A stretch of DNA of 64,000 bases from Betaproteobacteria bacterium UBA5216 (GTDB lineage: Bacteria > Pseudomonadota > Gammaproteobacteria > Burkholderiales > SG8-41): positions 1 through 64,000 of the forward strand of contig DHVE01000128.1 of assembly GCA_002412495.1 (NCBI GenBank), written 5' to 3'. Positions 38,915 to 48,221 of the stretch are shown one piece after another (within the stretch, counting starts at the first letter, position 1; every line of letters starts with the position of its first letter). Below the pieces are notes generated by a model. That model worked only from the letters and a program-made list of their open reading frames with translations, did not search any database and was not told the origin of the DNA. Both the position numbers and the translations under genes were made by a program.

Positions 38915-38958
38915 AATTAGACGAAAGTCGGACACGCACCCGCGCGGGTCGTACGGCC
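38915..38958. promoter_or_regulatory. Bipartite element, copy 2 (upstream of the small membrane protein genes)
   Basis: AATTAGACGAAAGTCGG (38915-38931) and GGTCGTACGGCC (38947-38958). The two parts differ from copy 1 by four or fewer bases in total and their spacing by one base. It lies between the histidine-kinase stop and the 56 aa protein start, in the same orientation relative to that gene as copy 1 has to the Sel1 gene. Confidence 0.6.
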
Positions 38959-38965
38959 TGCCCCG

Positions 38966-40738
38966 TCAGAGGCTGATCTCGCCGCCGAGTGCGTCCTTAC
39001 GTGACAGCAGGATTTGCATCATCTGGCGCAGCTTTGCAGGCTGCACCGGTTTGTGCAGCAGCTCAAAGCCACTGGCGTGTGCCTCCTGCAAGCGATCGGG
39101 CGCGGTATCGCCCGTGATCAGGATGGTCGGTAATTTGGTTCCAAGCGCATGATGGATGCCTTGAATCACCTGCACACCATTGCGGTTGGTTCCCAAACGA
39201 TAGTCGCAGATTAGCAGGCTGGGCGTGGTATTTGTATCCTTAAGCTTGCGAAGCATTTCAGCTTCGGAGTCGGCAGTGGTTACGATACAACCCCAGCGCT
39301 GGAGCAGTTCTGCCATCGCACGGATGATCGCAGTCTCGTCGTCAATGATCGCCACTCGCACGCCGTCCAGACGATCTGTAATGACACATTCATCCCGCAG
39401 TTCGCCAGCGGCACTTGTACCCAATGGCACTTCGATGGCAAATCTCGAGCCGCGACCCGGGTCGGACTGCAGGCTTATCCGGTGCGCCAGCAAACGCGAC
39501 AACCTTTCGACGATCGCAAGGCCGAGCCCCAGCCCCTTGCTGCGGTCGCGCTGCGGATTCCCGAGTTGGAAATATTCCTGAAAAATATCCTGCTGGTGCT
39601 GCGTGGGAATGCCGGGACCGGTATCCAGCACTTCAATGGACATCGTGTTCGCACGTCGGCGGCAGCCGATGACAACACCGCCCGTCTCGGTGTATTTGAG
39701 TGCGTTCGCGGCAAGGTTTTGCAGTATGCGGTCGAGCAGCAGTGGATCGCTGCGCACCCACGCACTTGATGCCACCACGGTGAACCGCAGGCCGCGCTCT
39801 ATCGCAAGCGGCGTGAAGAGAGTTTCGAGTTGCGTCAAAAGCGTCTGCACCTGGAAATCGTACACGTTTTTTACCACTACGCCGGCATCAAGCCGCGATA
39901 TGTCCAGCAGTTCATTAAACAAAGCATTCATAGCCTCGAACGAATTCTGGATACGGTCCGTCAAAAGCAACGCACGCGGTGCATTGCGCACCTCCTCGCG
40001 CAGGCTACCGGTCAACAGGCCCAGCGCATGCATGGGTTGCCGCAGGTCGTGGCTGGCCGCTGCAAGAAAGCGCGATTTGGCGATATTGGCGCGTTCAGCC
40101 TCTGCCGTGCGCTGCTTCAGATTCTCGACCAGATCAATGTTTTCAAAACGCAGGTTGAGCGAGTCGGCCTGCAGCTTGTGCATGTTTCGCGCGAAAACGA
40201 TGGTCACCACGAGATAAATCGCGATCATTATCGCGAGCACACTGTGCAGTGCACCGCCCTCTCGAACAAACACCACGCCCGCAGCAATAATGCTGGGCAG
40301 GAAAAACGCGTAAAACGCGGGTATGAAAGGCGTCAGGGAATACACCGACGCAGATCCCATACCAATCAGCACAAACAACAGCAGCAACTGAAAGTCGATC
40401 TGACCCGGGACAAAAAGCGCGAACGCACCGACGCCCCATACCGTGCCCGCAGTCCCAGACCCCCACGCACTCCACACACCCCATTGTGCCGCGTCGCTTG
40501 GCAGCGGCTGCCTCCGCCGGTAGACAATCCAGAGCACAAGGCGCCCCACGCATTGTGTAATGGTCGCGGCCAACCATAACGCTTTTACATCCATCGATAT
40601 TGCTGGCGGCAGAATAAATACCAGAAGGCAGGCCATCAGCACGTTGCCTGCGAGCACCATCGGCGTGTTGCGATACAGCGCGACAATTTGTTCGGCGCGA
40701 ACGCGGGTCGCTCGTTGAAGTGCGTCAGGCTGATCCAT
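38966..40738 (-). CDS. Hybrid sensor histidine kinase
   Basis: A 590 aa membrane kinase from the chosen start. About six membrane segments (about 25-190) are followed by a short coiled coil, a HisKA domain with AAASHDLRQPMHALG (His about 230), and an HATPase domain with N-box LQNLAANALKYTE, DTGPGIP and GLGLGLAIV. A C-terminal receiver has Asp in LLICDYRLG (about 510) and Lys in LLHKPVQP. ATG 40738 was picked because the family core begins at VRAEQIVALYRNTP; starts at 40822 or 40891 are possible. Probable partner of the NarL-type regulator. The signal is unknown. Confidence 0.92.
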   Translation of the reverse strand: MDQPDALQRATRVRAEQIVALYRNTPMVLAGNVLMACLLVFILPPAISMDVKALWLAATITQCVGRLVLWIVYRRRQPLPSDAAQWGVWSAWGSGTAGTVWGVGAFALFVPGQIDFQLLLLFVLIGMGSASVYSLTPFIPAFYAFFLPSIIAAGVVFVREGGALHSVLAIMIAIYLVVTIVFARNMHKLQADSLNLRFENIDLVENLKQRTAEAERANIAKSRFLAAASHDLRQPMHALGLLTGSLREEVRNAPRALLLTDRIQNSFEAMNALFNELLDISRLDAGVVVKNVYDFQVQTLLTQLETLFTPLAIERGLRFTVVASSAWVRSDPLLLDRILQNLAANALKYTETGGVVIGCRRRANTMSIEVLDTGPGIPTQHQQDIFQEYFQLGNPQRDRSKGLGLGLAIVERLSRLLAHRISLQSDPGRGSRFAIEVPLGTSAAGELRDECVITDRLDGVRVAIIDDETAIIRAMAELLQRWGCIVTTADSEAEMLRKLKDTNTTPSLLICDYRLGTNRNGVQVIQGIHHALGTKLPTILITGDTAPDRLQEAHASGFELLHKPVQPAKLRQMMQILLSRKDALGGEISL

Positions 40739-40964
40739 TGCGAGCGCGTGCCCGGGTCTTTCGCCGATGCTCGGCTCTCGAGTTGTCGAGTTAGAAGTTA
40801 CGGGAATCACGAACCTCACCATCGGCCACACCGGGCAGAAAGAGATGAAATGCCGGTAATCACAAACACCATACGAATGCCGTGAAGACACCAGCCCTCA
40901 TTGAATACTTATAAAATTCAAATCGATTACAGACATTGCATTGAATGTGCTTGTCACGGCGGCA

Positions 40965-41963
40965 TTATTGTCCACGTATCCCGGCGAGTTTAATCACCTT
41001 CGCCCACTGACTTTGTTCGGCCCGTATCAGCGCGGCAAATTCAGCGGACGTGCTGCCCACGGCCTCCGAACCGTCGGCGGCGAGGCGCGCGGTCAACGCG
41101 GGGGTTTTCATGATGCTTGCGATCTCGCGCGCGATGCGATCCACCGCGGCTTGGGGCGTATGCAACGGCGCGGCCAGCCCATACCAGTTCACCACCACCA
41201 CGCCCGGCACGCCGGCCTCGGCAAAGGTGGGAATTTCCGGCAGCGCGGCCACGCGTTTGGCCGTGGTCACCGCCAGCATGCGCAGGCGCCCGGCCTCAAC
41301 CAGCGGCACCGATGTAATTGTGGTGAGACACGACACTTCCACGTTGCCGCCGACCAGATCGGCGATCGCCGGGCTCATTCCCTTGAACGGAATATGCGTC
41401 ATGCGCGTCCCCGTGGCCAGTTGAAACAACTCGCCGGCCATGTGTATGGGGCTGCCGATGCCCGATGACGCATAGTTCAGCGTGTTGGCATTGGCGCGCA
41501 GATGCGCCACGAATTCCTTCAGCGACTTCGCCGGAATTTTGGGATGTATCACCAGCACATACCCTTGCGCGCTCACCACCGACACCGGCGTGACATCGCG
41601 CGCCATGTTAAATCGCGACGGATACAGCAGCGGGTGAATCACCGTAGTCGCGGAGAGCATCATCATCGTGTTGCCGTCGGGCGCGGCGGCGGCCAGCGTT
41701 TCGAGCGCGGGCAGGCTGCCGGCGCCGGGACGGTTATCCACCACGATGTTCTGCCCCAGCCGCTCGCCGAGCCGTTGCGCGACGCCGCGCGAAATGGTGT
41801 CGATACTGCCGCCTGCCGCGGTGCCCACGATGATGCGCATGGGGCGCAGTTGCTGGGCGTGGGCGTACGGCGGTATCGCCGCGAGTGCGGCAACAAACAC
41901 ACAAAAACTGAAAGGCTGTGTCAATAGGATGTTCATCGTACCGTTTGTGGAGCGGGATTCCAT
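40965..41963 (-). CDS. Bug/TctC-type periplasmic receptor
   Basis: A 332 aa receptor: signal peptide ending PPYAHAQ, then LRPMRIIVGTAAGGSIDTISRGVAQRLGERLGQ, VDNRPGAGS, APDGNTMMM and HIPFKGMSPA. An in-frame ATG at 41936 could be the true start. Last gene of the operon that begins at 49,106, separated from the CoA-transferase gene by 135 bases containing a REP-like hairpin. Confidence 0.92.
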   Translation of the reverse strand: MESRSTNGTMNILLTQPFSFCVFVAALAAIPPYAHAQQLRPMRIIVGTAAGGSIDTISRGVAQRLGERLGQNIVVDNRPGAGSLPALETLAAAAPDGNTMMMLSATTVIHPLLYPSRFNMARDVTPVSVVSAQGYVLVIHPKIPAKSLKEFVAHLRANANTLNYASSGIGSPIHMAGELFQLATGTRMTHIPFKGMSPAIADLVGGNVEVSCLTTITSVPLVEAGRLRMLAVTTAKRVAALPEIPTFAEAGVPGVVVVNWYGLAAPLHTPQAAVDRIAREIASIMKTPALTARLAADGSEAVGSTSAEFAALIRAEQSQWAKVIKLAGIRGQ

Positions 41964-41990
41964 GCGCTGCGCCTAGGCTTATTGTGTTCT

Positions 41991-42015
41991 GGATTCCCGC
42001 CTACGCGGGAATGCC
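41991..42015. repeat. REP-like hairpin
   Basis: ATTCCCGC-CTAC-GCGGGAAT core, flanked by GG and GCC, in the gap between the CoA-transferase and Bug genes. Same type as the hairpin at 54,801-54,826. Confidence 0.65.
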
Positions 42016-42098
42016 AGTTTTAGTGTTGATTCTCCGGCGCAAAGGCAAACATGAACTAGGGCACGGCACGTCCATCCCGGCCGGCAAACCGCGCCCAC

Positions 42099-43343
42099 TT
42101 ACTCCGTCCGCACCTCGGTATTCAGCATCTGCTCTGATCGCAGCACCACTTGTTCGGACTTGAGTTTCCGGACGTCGGCGGCCGAGTACCCCAGCGCCGC
42201 CAAAATCGCATCAGTATGTTCCCCGAGATTGCCCGGCTGTTCACGCACGGCGAAATCGGCGGTCTGGCCCATGCTGATTGGCAGCTTCGGCAACTTGAAT
42301 TGCTTGTCACCGACTTTCAGATTCATCCAGCGGTTGCCTTCATTCATCTGCTTCTCGTTGATGAGATCCAGCGGCGTGTTCACCGGCGAAAACGGCACCA
42401 GCGCCTTGTAGAGCCGTTCCGCCACTTCATCGTAGGGCAGCGTCTCCACCACGGCCTTGACGCGCTCCGCAATGCGCGGCTTTTGCGCACTGCGTTTTCG
42501 ATTGCTGTTGAATTCGGGCAGCTTTTTCCAGTCGTCGAAACCCAGCGCATCACATAGCCCCGCCCAATGGCGATTGCCGGTCACCGCGATAAAAATCTGC
42601 TTTTCGTCGCGCGTCGGGAACAGCCGGTACACGCCCCAGCCCATGGTGTCGCCCATGCCACTGGTACGCGTGCCGCGCGGCGGCGGATTGACACCGCTCA
42701 TCTGCGCACCGGTGATGTACTGACTGACCCAGAACACGATGGTTTCATACAGGCCCGCTTCGATGTTGTCGCCTACACCCGTGTGTTCACGGCGATACAA
42801 CGCCGACAAAATGCCGATGACCCCGTAGGTCGCCGCGCCTATGTCGGTAATCGACGCGCCCGCGCGCATCGGTTGATCCTTCATCCCCGTCAGGTACGCC
42901 AGGCCACCGGCCATCTGCGCCAGTTCGTCGAGAAACGGCCGGTCGCCGTACGGCCCGGGCAGAAAACCTTTGACGGAGCAGTAAATGATGCGCGGATTGA
43001 TTTTACGGCCCCACTCATAATCCAGCCCCAGCCGTTTCAAGGCGCCCGGCGCGAAGTTGTCGAACACCACGTCCGATTTTGCCACCAGTTGCTCGAAAAT
43101 TTTCTTGCCGCCGGGTTTGCGTAAGTCCAGTGCGAGATATTTTTTGTTGCGGTTAAACGAGAAAAACGTCGAGCCGTTATTCGAATGGCTGCGCGCGGTA
43201 TCGCCGGTATCGGGATGTTCGATCTTGATCACATCGGCGCCAAGATCGCCGAGCATCAGTCCGCCGCTGGGGCCAGCGACGATGTGACTCAGCTCGAGTA
43301 CTTTTACGCCGTCGAGCGGCAGCTTTTGCTTGTCCAGGCTCAT
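42099..43343 (-). CDS. CaiB/BaiF-type (class III) CoA-transferase
   Basis: A 414 aa family III CoA-transferase that moves CoA between carboxylic acids. GVKVLELSHIVAGPSGGLMLGDLGADVIKIEHP at the N-terminus, NRNKKYLALDLRKP, FLDELAQMAGGLAYLTG (with the catalytic Asp region) and GLYETIVFWVSQY fit the family. ATG 43343 with GGAAAGG upstream overlaps the lyase stop (ATGA). Coupling to the lyase implies that it activates the acid the lyase then cleaves (inference). Confidence 0.92.
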   Translation of the reverse strand: MSLDKQKLPLDGVKVLELSHIVAGPSGGLMLGDLGADVIKIEHPDTGDTARSHSNNGSTFFSFNRNKKYLALDLRKPGGKKIFEQLVAKSDVVFDNFAPGALKRLGLDYEWGRKINPRIIYCSVKGFLPGPYGDRPFLDELAQMAGGLAYLTGMKDQPMRAGASITDIGAATYGVIGILSALYRREHTGVGDNIEAGLYETIVFWVSQYITGAQMSGVNPPPRGTRTSGMGDTMGWGVYRLFPTRDEKQIFIAVTGNRHWAGLCDALGFDDWKKLPEFNSNRKRSAQKPRIAERVKAVVETLPYDEVAERLYKALVPFSPVNTPLDLINEKQMNEGNRWMNLKVGDKQFKLPKLPISMGQTADFAVREQPGNLGEHTDAILAALGYSAADVRKLKSEQVVLRSEQMLNTEVRTE

Positions 43344-44494
43344 ACCTTTCCACCCACCACACGCACCGGCGCAGTCGCTTGCCCGGCCGGCTTGAACTCC
43401 GGCCGTTGAAAACTCGTGATCTGCTCCTTCCAAGGCGAGGCCGCGCCTTCATAGGCCTTGGGCCCGAGAATAAAATGCCGCGCCTGCGCCAACGTCTCGA
43501 TGCGCGGCATGTCCATCGGATACAGCTTGTCAAAGCGCGGGCGCGGCCCGGCCTTCGAGACAAAACCATAAAGCGAGTGCCCCACCACTTCCTCGGCCAG
43601 CCACACCGCCTCGATCAGTTTGTAGAGATCAACGCCGGTGTGGATGCCCATTTCTTCGAGCATGTGCATCAGGTCTTCCGTGGCGATCATCATTGCGGCC
43701 TGCCCGTTGCCGCAGTACGGGCAACCGGCCATGCCGCCGATCGAAGTTTGCAGCCGCAACGTATCACTGCTGTCCATCACGCGCAGCGCGGCATACACCG
43801 AGGCCAGCGCCGTGCCGCGCGCGTTATGCAGATGCAGATTGAAATCGTTGATCGACGGCCAGCGTTCCTTGATCGCCACGATGGTGCGCTCAACCTGATG
43901 CGGCATGTTCCAGCCCATTGCATCCGAGAAACCGATGCGCGTGACGGTGAGGCCCGCGTCGTTCCACTGTTGAACCATGCGGTCGAACATGTTCATCAAC
44001 TGTTCCAGCGACACATCACCAATCCAGTTGGAACCGAAAGCATTGCTGATCGACATGCAGCCTTCGGTGGCGCCGGCTGCGCGTGCCTGCTGCACGGTTT
44101 TCGGCCACGCCGCCATCTGCTGTGCCTGCGTGCGGTTGGTGTTGCGCTGGGCGAACACGTCACACATGTCCACGCGCGTCGCGAACTCCAGCACTTTCTG
44201 CGACAGCGGCGGCGTGTAGGCGCGCGCGCGATCGCGACCTTTGTCGTTCAACGCCGTGTACACATAACGCACGCCGGGTGCGGGCTTGAAGCGCGTGACG
44301 AGTTCGTCGGTGGTGGCCATCTGCGGCGTCCACTTGGGGCTGACGAACGACCCGACGGCGATTTCCTTCAAGCCGGTTTCGGACAGCGCATCGAGCAGCC
44401 GCACCTTGGCATCCACCGTGATGTCCGGGCTCTCGATCTGCAAGCCGTCGCGCATGCCTTCTTCGGTATGAATTATTTTGGGATAGCCGCTCAT
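43340..44494 (-). CDS. HMG-CoA-lyase-like aldolase (DRE-TIM family)
   Basis: A 384 aa TIM-barrel metal-dependent lyase. EEGMRDGLQIESP corresponds to the E-x-G-x-RDGLQ motif, FNLHLHNARGTALAS holds the two metal His, and GGMAGCPYCGNGQAA carries the conserved Cys loop. HMG-CoA lyase splits HMG-CoA; relatives cleave citramalyl-CoA. It is longer than usual HMGL (~300 aa), with an extra central insertion (RTQAQQMAAW region) and a C-terminal tail. Sits between leuD-like and CoA-transferase genes. Confidence 0.85.
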   Translation of the reverse strand: MSGYPKIIHTEEGMRDGLQIESPDITVDAKVRLLDALSETGLKEIAVGSFVSPKWTPQMATTDELVTRFKPAPGVRYVYTALNDKGRDRARAYTPPLSQKVLEFATRVDMCDVFAQRNTNRTQAQQMAAWPKTVQQARAAGATEGCMSISNAFGSNWIGDVSLEQLMNMFDRMVQQWNDAGLTVTRIGFSDAMGWNMPHQVERTIVAIKERWPSINDFNLHLHNARGTALASVYAALRVMDSSDTLRLQTSIGGMAGCPYCGNGQAAMMIATEDLMHMLEEMGIHTGVDLYKLIEAVWLAEEVVGHSLYGFVSKAGPRPRFDKLYPMDMPRIETLAQARHFILGPKAYEGAASPWKEQITSFQRPEFKPAGQATAPVRVVGGKV

Positions 44495-44529
44495 GATTTC
44501 ACCTGTAAATATTTGTTTTTAAATGATAT

Positions 44530-45036
44530 TTAAGTTTGTGGTTCGATGATGCCTTTTTGCTCCAGCAGGGGATAAATGCCGCCCGCCTGCAACAGATCGA
44601 GCAGTTTTGCCGGCAATGCTTTCGCCGTGATGGATTTTCCGGCAGTGAGGTTACGCACGGCGCCATCGTGAAAATTCACCTGAGCCACATCGCCTTCGTT
44701 AAACAACGCCATCACGCCGGGACACTCCATCGCCGGGAACGCGTAGTTGATGCTGTTGCGAAAGAACAGCCCGTTGATCGATTCGGCAATGACACAGCCC
44801 ACGCCGAGCATTTTAAGTGACCGCGCGGCGGGCCGGCTTGAACCCATGCCGAAATTTTTGCCAGCGACGATGATGTCGCCGGGACGCATGTCATCCACCC
44901 AGCCGGGGCGGTTGGCCTTGAACGCGAGCTTCGCCTGCTCCGCGGCGCTGAGATAAATCGAGCCGCTCGGAATGATCAGATCGGTATTGATATTGTCCGG
45001 AAATTTCCAGACGCGCGCTTCTAAAATCATGCTCAT
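44530..45036 (-). CDS. Aconitase-family hydro-lyase small subunit (LeuD-like)
   Basis: A 168 aa swivel-domain protein: NINTDLIIPSGSIYLSA, AGKNFGMGSSRPAAR and CVIAESINGLFFRNSINYAFPA. This is the small subunit of an isopropylmalate/homoaconitate-type dehydratase (LeuD2, HacB style). Overlaps the large-subunit stop by four bases. A catabolic rather than leucine-biosynthetic role is inferred because the flanks are a lyase and a CoA-transferase and no leuA or leuB is present. Confidence 0.88.
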   Translation of the reverse strand: MSMILEARVWKFPDNINTDLIIPSGSIYLSAAEQAKLAFKANRPGWVDDMRPGDIIVAGKNFGMGSSRPAARSLKMLGVGCVIAESINGLFFRNSINYAFPAMECPGVMALFNEGDVAQVNFHDGAVRNLTAGKSITAKALPAKLLDLLQAGGIYPLLEQKGIIEPQT

Positions 45037-46286
45037 TGCAAGAACTCACGTGGATCGGTAATCACACCACGGATCGCCGAGGCCGCCACCGTCGCGGGCG
45101 ATCCCATGAAAATGCGCGCGCTGGTTTCACCCATGCGCCCCTTGAAGTTGCGCGTGGATGACGTGATACATGTCTCGTTCTCGCCCAGCACGCCCATGTG
45201 CGTGCCACCACAGGCGCCGCAGGTGGCATTGGTGACCACCACGCCCGCATTGGCGAGCGTGGAAATGATGCCCGCTTCACTCGCCGCGCGGTACACGGCT
45301 TGCGACGCAGGCGTCACGATAAACCGCACGCGTTTGTCCACGCGCTTGCCACGCACGACTTCAGCCGTCAGTGCCAAATCTTCCAGCGTGCCATTCGCAC
45401 ACGAGCCGACAAACGCCTGATCGATACGCGTGCCGGCCGCGGCCGCCACCGGCTGTGAGTTCTCAACTACACTGTCGGGATACGCCACCAGGGGCTGCAA
45501 TGCCCCCAGATCCACCTGCCGCACTGCCTTGTACTTCGCATCGGCATCGGGATAAAAACATTCGAACGCATCCGGCCGCCGCGCGCGTATCCATTCGCAC
45601 ATCACGTCATCCGGATCGAAAATCGCGAAGTCGGCGGACAACTCGGTGGACATGGTAGTCAGCGTCTTGCGCGCGCTGATGCTCAAATGCGCGAGCGCGC
45701 TGCCGCCATATTCGACATTGGTATTGGTATGGTCGCCGTACCGGCCGGCGATTTGCAGAAACGCGTCTTTCATGGTCACCGCGCGCGGCAGCCGGCCCGA
45801 CAGGTCGTAGCGGATGGTCTCGCCGACGATGAACCAGGTTTCGCCCAGCGTCGCAGCGTAAAACACATCCGGCACGCCCACGCCGCGCGCCAGGCAATTA
45901 AACACGCCCGCACTGCCGGTGTGCGAATCGCTGCACACCAGCAACGAGCCGGGCAGCGCGTAAGCATGATCCGCGACCACCTGATGGCTGATGCCCTGAT
46001 CGTAGCCGATGTCGTGAAAGCGCTCGATGCCGTATTGATCGACAAACTCGCGCGCAATCTTGTGCGTAGCCGCGCCTTGACGATCCGGCACCGGCGCACG
46101 GTGATCAAGCACCACCACCACGCGTTCGGGATGATCGAGTTTTTTGATCTTGCGCCAGCGCGTGGGCACGAACATGGTATCGACGAACACCACGGTATCC
46201 ACGCCCACCGTTACCAAATCGCCAGGGCTGACTTTCGCCTGCCCCGATTTGCGGGCCAGAATTTTTTCGGTGATGGTCATGCCCAT
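45033..46286 (-). CDS. Aconitase-family hydro-lyase large subunit (LeuC-like)
   Basis: A 417 aa [4Fe-4S] hydro-lyase subunit. VFVDTMFVPTRW, CSDSHTGSAGVFNCLARGVG, GSCANGTLEDL and TCGACGGTHMGVLGENE carry the three cluster Cys. Its length matches the short archaeal-type/HACN LeuC class rather than the ~470 aa E. coli LeuC. Likely hydrates an unsaturated dicarboxylate (mesaconate/citraconate type) or dehydrates a hydroxy acid. Confidence 0.9.
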   Translation of the reverse strand: MGMTITEKILARKSGQAKVSPGDLVTVGVDTVVFVDTMFVPTRWRKIKKLDHPERVVVVLDHRAPVPDRQGAATHKIAREFVDQYGIERFHDIGYDQGISHQVVADHAYALPGSLLVCSDSHTGSAGVFNCLARGVGVPDVFYAATLGETWFIVGETIRYDLSGRLPRAVTMKDAFLQIAGRYGDHTNTNVEYGGSALAHLSISARKTLTTMSTELSADFAIFDPDDVMCEWIRARRPDAFECFYPDADAKYKAVRQVDLGALQPLVAYPDSVVENSQPVAAAAGTRIDQAFVGSCANGTLEDLALTAEVVRGKRVDKRVRFIVTPASQAVYRAASEAGIISTLANAGVVVTNATCGACGGTHMGVLGENETCITSSTRNFKGRMGETSARIFMGSPATVAASAIRGVITDPREFLQ

Positions 46287-46344
46287 GCTGATTCTCGCTT
46301 GAATTTCAATGATTTCCGCGGGGATGCCAGGTCAGACGGTGCGT

Positions 46345-47316
46345 TTATTCCGGCTTCACGCCCGCTGATTTAATGAGCCGCGTGTACTTGTCGATCTCGC
46401 GTGCCAGAAATTCGCTGAACTGCGCGGGTGTGTTCGCCACGATGGTCATGCCGCCCGCCGTCATCAATAGTTTCATGTCCGGCAGCGCCATGATGCGCGC
46501 GATTTCGAGGTGAAGTTTCGCGATGACGTCTTTCGGCGTCGCGCCCGGCACCAGCATCGCGTACCAGTTGGTCATGTCAAAACCGCGCAATCCGCTTTCG
46601 GCGATGGTCGGGAGTTCCGGCGCAATGGCGGAACGTTCGCCGCTCGATACGCCCAGCGCGCGCAATTTGTTGCTCTTTACCAGCGGCAACGCGCCCAGCA
46701 CATTCATGAAATACAGCGGCACCTGTCCGCTCATCACATCGATCAACGCGAGTCCCGGGCCTTTGTACGGCACATGCACCACCTTGATGCCGCTCATCGA
46801 GGCAAACAGTTCCGCGGTGAGATGCGGCAATGAGCCGGTGCCCGAATTGCCGACGTTCAACTCGCCCGGACGCGATTTGGCGAGTGCCGTCAGTTCCTTC
46901 ACGCTGTGCACCGGCAGCGAGGGATGCACAATCAGCACCAGCGGCCCCGCCGCGAGCAGCGTGACCGGCGCAAGATCGCGCGCCTGATCGTAGGGCAGAT
47001 TCTTATAGAGGCTCGCGCCCGCCGCATGCGCGGCCGCGACCACCACCATGGTGTGGCCGTCGGGCGGCGCCTTGGCCGCGACGCCCGCGCCTACCGTGCC
47101 GCTGCCCCCCGCGCGGTTATCCACCACCACGGCAACGCCGTGGCGTTCCGTGATGCGCTGCCCGATGGCGCGCGCCAGGATGTCGGTGCCACCGCCCGGC
47201 GGATACGGCGAAATAATGCGCAGCGGGCCGGCGGGGTAATTTTGTGCTGCGGCAGAAACCGCAAAACCCAAGGCACATGGGACACACATGGCCCATGCGA
47301 CTGACCCACGCATCAC
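46345..47316 (-). CDS. Bug/TctC-type periplasmic receptor
   Basis: A 323 aa receptor: signal peptide ending GFAVSAAAQ, YPAGPLRIISPYPPGGGTDILARAIGQ, VDNRAGGSGTVGAG, APPDGHTMVVVAA and HVPYKGPGLA. The start overlaps the TauD-type dioxygenase stop (ATGATG). Within the dioxygenase to CoA-transferase operon, hence a candidate for supplying its substrate. Confidence 0.93.
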   Translation of the reverse strand: MMRGSVAWAMCVPCALGFAVSAAAQNYPAGPLRIISPYPPGGGTDILARAIGQRITERHGVAVVVDNRAGGSGTVGAGVAAKAPPDGHTMVVVAAAHAAGASLYKNLPYDQARDLAPVTLLAAGPLVLIVHPSLPVHSVKELTALAKSRPGELNVGNSGTGSLPHLTAELFASMSGIKVVHVPYKGPGLALIDVMSGQVPLYFMNVLGALPLVKSNKLRALGVSSGERSAIAPELPTIAESGLRGFDMTNWYAMLVPGATPKDVIAKLHLEIARIMALPDMKLLMTAGGMTIVANTPAQFSEFLAREIDKYTRLIKSAGVKPE

Positions 47317-48209
47317 GCGGGCATCCGCTGCTCGACATTCACCCGCACATCACGCGTGGCGGCGGTGTCGCTCGGATGCAACTGCCCCTTGATCATGATG
47401 CGGTAAAGGCGGCGCGTTTCGTTCATGTCGTAATCAGCATTCGCCTGGTGCATCACGCTGCGGTTGTCCCAGATCACCATGTCGCCGTACTGCCATTGAT
47501 GCCGGTATTCGTACTTTTTCTGCGTGGCATGCGCCATTAACTCACCAATCAGCGCCAGCGCTGCGTCATCGGGCATGCCAATGATGGCCTCCATGCGCAC
47601 CGGATTCAGATAGAGATACTTGCGTCCGTTTTCAGGATGGATACGGACCAATGGATGCAGACCCGGCGGCGGTATTTTTTTAGCCTGATCACCATCCACC
47701 TTCATCAGTGCGCGCGGGCTGTACTTGCTGACGTAAACATGCACGGCAATCAGCTTGTCGATGCGCTTTTTCATCGCCTCGGACAAGTCATCGTACGCGT
47801 TGTGCATGTTGACGAACTGCGTATCGCCGCCCTTGCTGGGCAGCGTGATGGGATGCAACGACGTGGCTTTCGGCGGCACCGGATCGTTGGAGTGATCGGT
47901 GTGAAAAGTCTCGCCGGCAATGTAGTACTTGCCGTCGCCGATGGGCTGGTTGAATATTTCAAATACCGACGTATCCGAGGTGAAGTCGCCGGATTTTCGG
48001 TGATGCGGCATGATCTCGCCGAACACGCGGCCCGCCGCCATGAACTGCTCCGTGCCGAACTTTTGATTGCGGATGACCAGCACGTGGTAACGCGCGAACT
48101 CAGCATTGAGTTGTTTGCGCGTCGCGTCATCGACCGGCTGCGTCAAATCGATGCCGCGTACTTCGGCGCCAATTCCGTGGCTGGTCAGCGGATTCAGTTG
48201 GTACGACAT
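47313..48209 (-). CDS. TauD/TfdA-type Fe(II)/2-oxoglutarate dioxygenase
   Basis: A 298 aa non-haem iron dioxygenase. GIGAEVRGIDLTQPVDDAT is the family N-terminus, FHTDHSNDPVPP gives the HxD, MVIWDNRSVMHQANADYD the distal His, and ETRRLYRIMIKG the 2-oxoglutarate Arg. Hydroxylates an organic acid or cleaves a C-O/C-S bond. Shine-Dalgarno AAAGGAG. 12 bases after the dehydrogenase gene. Confidence 0.92.
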   Translation of the reverse strand: MSYQLNPLTSHGIGAEVRGIDLTQPVDDATRKQLNAEFARYHVLVIRNQKFGTEQFMAAGRVFGEIMPHHRKSGDFTSDTSVFEIFNQPIGDGKYYIAGETFHTDHSNDPVPPKATSLHPITLPSKGGDTQFVNMHNAYDDLSEAMKKRIDKLIAVHVYVSKYSPRALMKVDGDQAKKIPPPGLHPLVRIHPENGRKYLYLNPVRMEAIIGMPDDAALALIGELMAHATQKKYEYRHQWQYGDMVIWDNRSVMHQANADYDMNETRRLYRIMIKGQLHPSDTAATRDVRVNVEQRMPA

Positions 48210-48221
48210 GGCCTTGCTCCT

